Assembly (NCBI GenBank): GCA_015487515.1
Contig: WFPQ01000165.1
Span: forward strand, 1 to 5,936
DNA: 5,936 nucleotides
Origin: Hyphomicrobiales bacterium
GTDB lineage: Bacteria; Pseudomonadota; Alphaproteobacteria; Rhizobiales; Devosiaceae
Direction: 5' to 3'
This document shows, one piece after another, positions 5,375-5,936 of this stretch. The translations under genes were made by a program, and so were the position numbers. How positions within the stretch are numbered: the stretch's first letter is position 1; the number at the start of each line of letters is the position of its first letter. A model generated the notes under the pieces. The model did no database searches, was not told where the DNA came from, and worked only from the letters and a program-made list of their open reading frames with translations.

Positions 5375-5404
5375 TGCCTGATCACCCTTTGCCTGGTCAT
5401 CCTT
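5375..5404. repeat. 15-bp tandem duplication (2 copies)
   Basis: TGCCTGATCACCCTT (5375-5389) is followed directly by TGCCTGGTCATCCTT (5390-5404), identical at 13 of 15 positions. It lies in the convergent gap between gor and the VIT-family gene. Confidence 0.8.
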
Positions 5405-5502
5405 GTTTCTGATGCCGCATGGCTGTTGCCCGCTTGCTGCCCTATGGCCTTGACCGATGCCGGTTCCGGGTCATGAGCGGCAGGGTCTCCCAGGTCTTGG
5501 CC

Positions 5503-5936
5503 TCAGATTCCGGCCCCGTTGGCCAGGCCGCGCAACAGCACTCCTATGCCATAGGCCATGGCAGCGGCTCCCATGCCTATGACAAGGGTTTCGATCCCGC
5601 TGTAATACCATTTTTGCGTTGACCAGTTCGATTTCATGGCCCCGATGATGAAAAACACCACTCCCGTTGCATAGGCTGCCGTTACCGCTCCGGCTTCCAT
5701 GCCGAGAACGAATGGTACCAGGGGCACCGCACCACAGATTATGAAGGCGATGAACGTGGCCAGTGCCGCCAGTATCGGCGAGCGCTGGGCCCTTGAAAGC
5801 CCGTATTCTTCATTGAGCATGGTTTCCACCCATACTTCCTCGTGGCTGCTGAGCAGGTCGACCATCTTTTCAAGTTCGTCTCCCTCAAAGCCCTTGGCCC
5901 TGTAGATCTGGCGCAGTTCCTCGCGTTCTCCTTCCG
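5503..5936 (-). CDS. VIT1/CCC1-family iron/manganese transporter, C-terminal part (5' end outside window)
   Basis: The visible 143 residues are the C-terminal part of a VIT/CCC1 (DUF125) membrane protein, a family that moves Fe2+ or Mn2+ across membranes. The frame stays open to the window edge, so the ATG at 5865 is internal and not the start. The first visible residues, EREELRQIYRAKGFEGDELEK, form the cytoplasmic helical metal-binding region of the family, followed by WVETMLNEEYGL. Three membrane spans follow at about visible residues 53-78, 82-100 and 113-134, ending LLRGLANGAGI. It may be a plain VIT protein of about 230 residues. It may instead be the C-terminal domain of MbfA (erythrin-VIT), an alphaproteobacterial iron exporter with an N-terminal ferritin-like domain. 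The missing 5' part would decide. It converges on gor. Confidence 0.88.
   Translation of the reverse strand, partial: EGEREELRQIYRAKGFEGDELEKMVDLLSSHEEVWVETMLNEEYGLSRAQRSPILAALATFIAFIICGAVPLVPFVLGMEAGAVTAAYATGVVFFIIGAMKSNWSTQKWYYSGIETLVIGMGAAAMAYGIGVLLRGLANGAGI

Overview
The window looks like ordinary chromosome from an alphaproteobacterium. The main reason is the gene order rpiA - DUF2059 protein - gor, which I recall as a recurrent alphaproteobacterial arrangement. The L,D-transpeptidase with an SSGCIR active-site motif and the VIT/CCC1 membrane protein fit the same group. The DNA is moderately GC-rich. Isoleucine ATA and arginine AGG codons are used more freely than is usual for proteobacteria of this composition. 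No mobile element, CRISPR array, rRNA or tRNA gene is visible.

Layout, left to right: (1) moaA, the molybdenum-cofactor radical-SAM enzyme, on the minus strand, with its last residues cut off by the left edge (1-956); (2) a 384-bp gap with a nested palindrome cluster and a 13-bp palindrome that could form the moaA leader and promoter; (3) a secreted L,D-transpeptidase on the minus strand (1341-1934); (4) a 344-bp divergent gap with tandem repeats and palindromes; (5) rpiA on the plus strand (2279-2995); (6) an 80-bp junction built from a threefold 17-bp repeat, then a secreted DUF2059 protein (3076-3597); (7) a 333-bp gap ending in a strong hairpin; (8) gor, glutathione reductase (3931-5307); (9) a convergent 195-bp gap; (10) the C-terminal part of a VIT/CCC1-family membrane protein on the minus strand, entering from the right edge (5503-5936).

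How the genes relate: rpiA interconverts pentose phosphates in the pathway that also supplies NADPH, and gor spends NADPH to keep glutathione reduced. The DUF2059 protein between them is exported and has no known reaction. The VIT-type protein (iron or manganese transport) is also plausibly linked to oxidative stress, but it is transcribed towards gor and is not in its operon. moaA and the L,D-transpeptidase are independent functions.

I do not see a clearly new multi-gene system. The most unusual feature is in the spacers: each of the five intergenic gaps carries at least one adjacent tandem duplication of 10-19 bp. Several gaps also hold well-formed palindromes or hairpins. The most notable are a pseudoknot-like arrangement upstream of moaA and a 9-bp hairpin flanked by a near-identical direct repeat upstream of gor.
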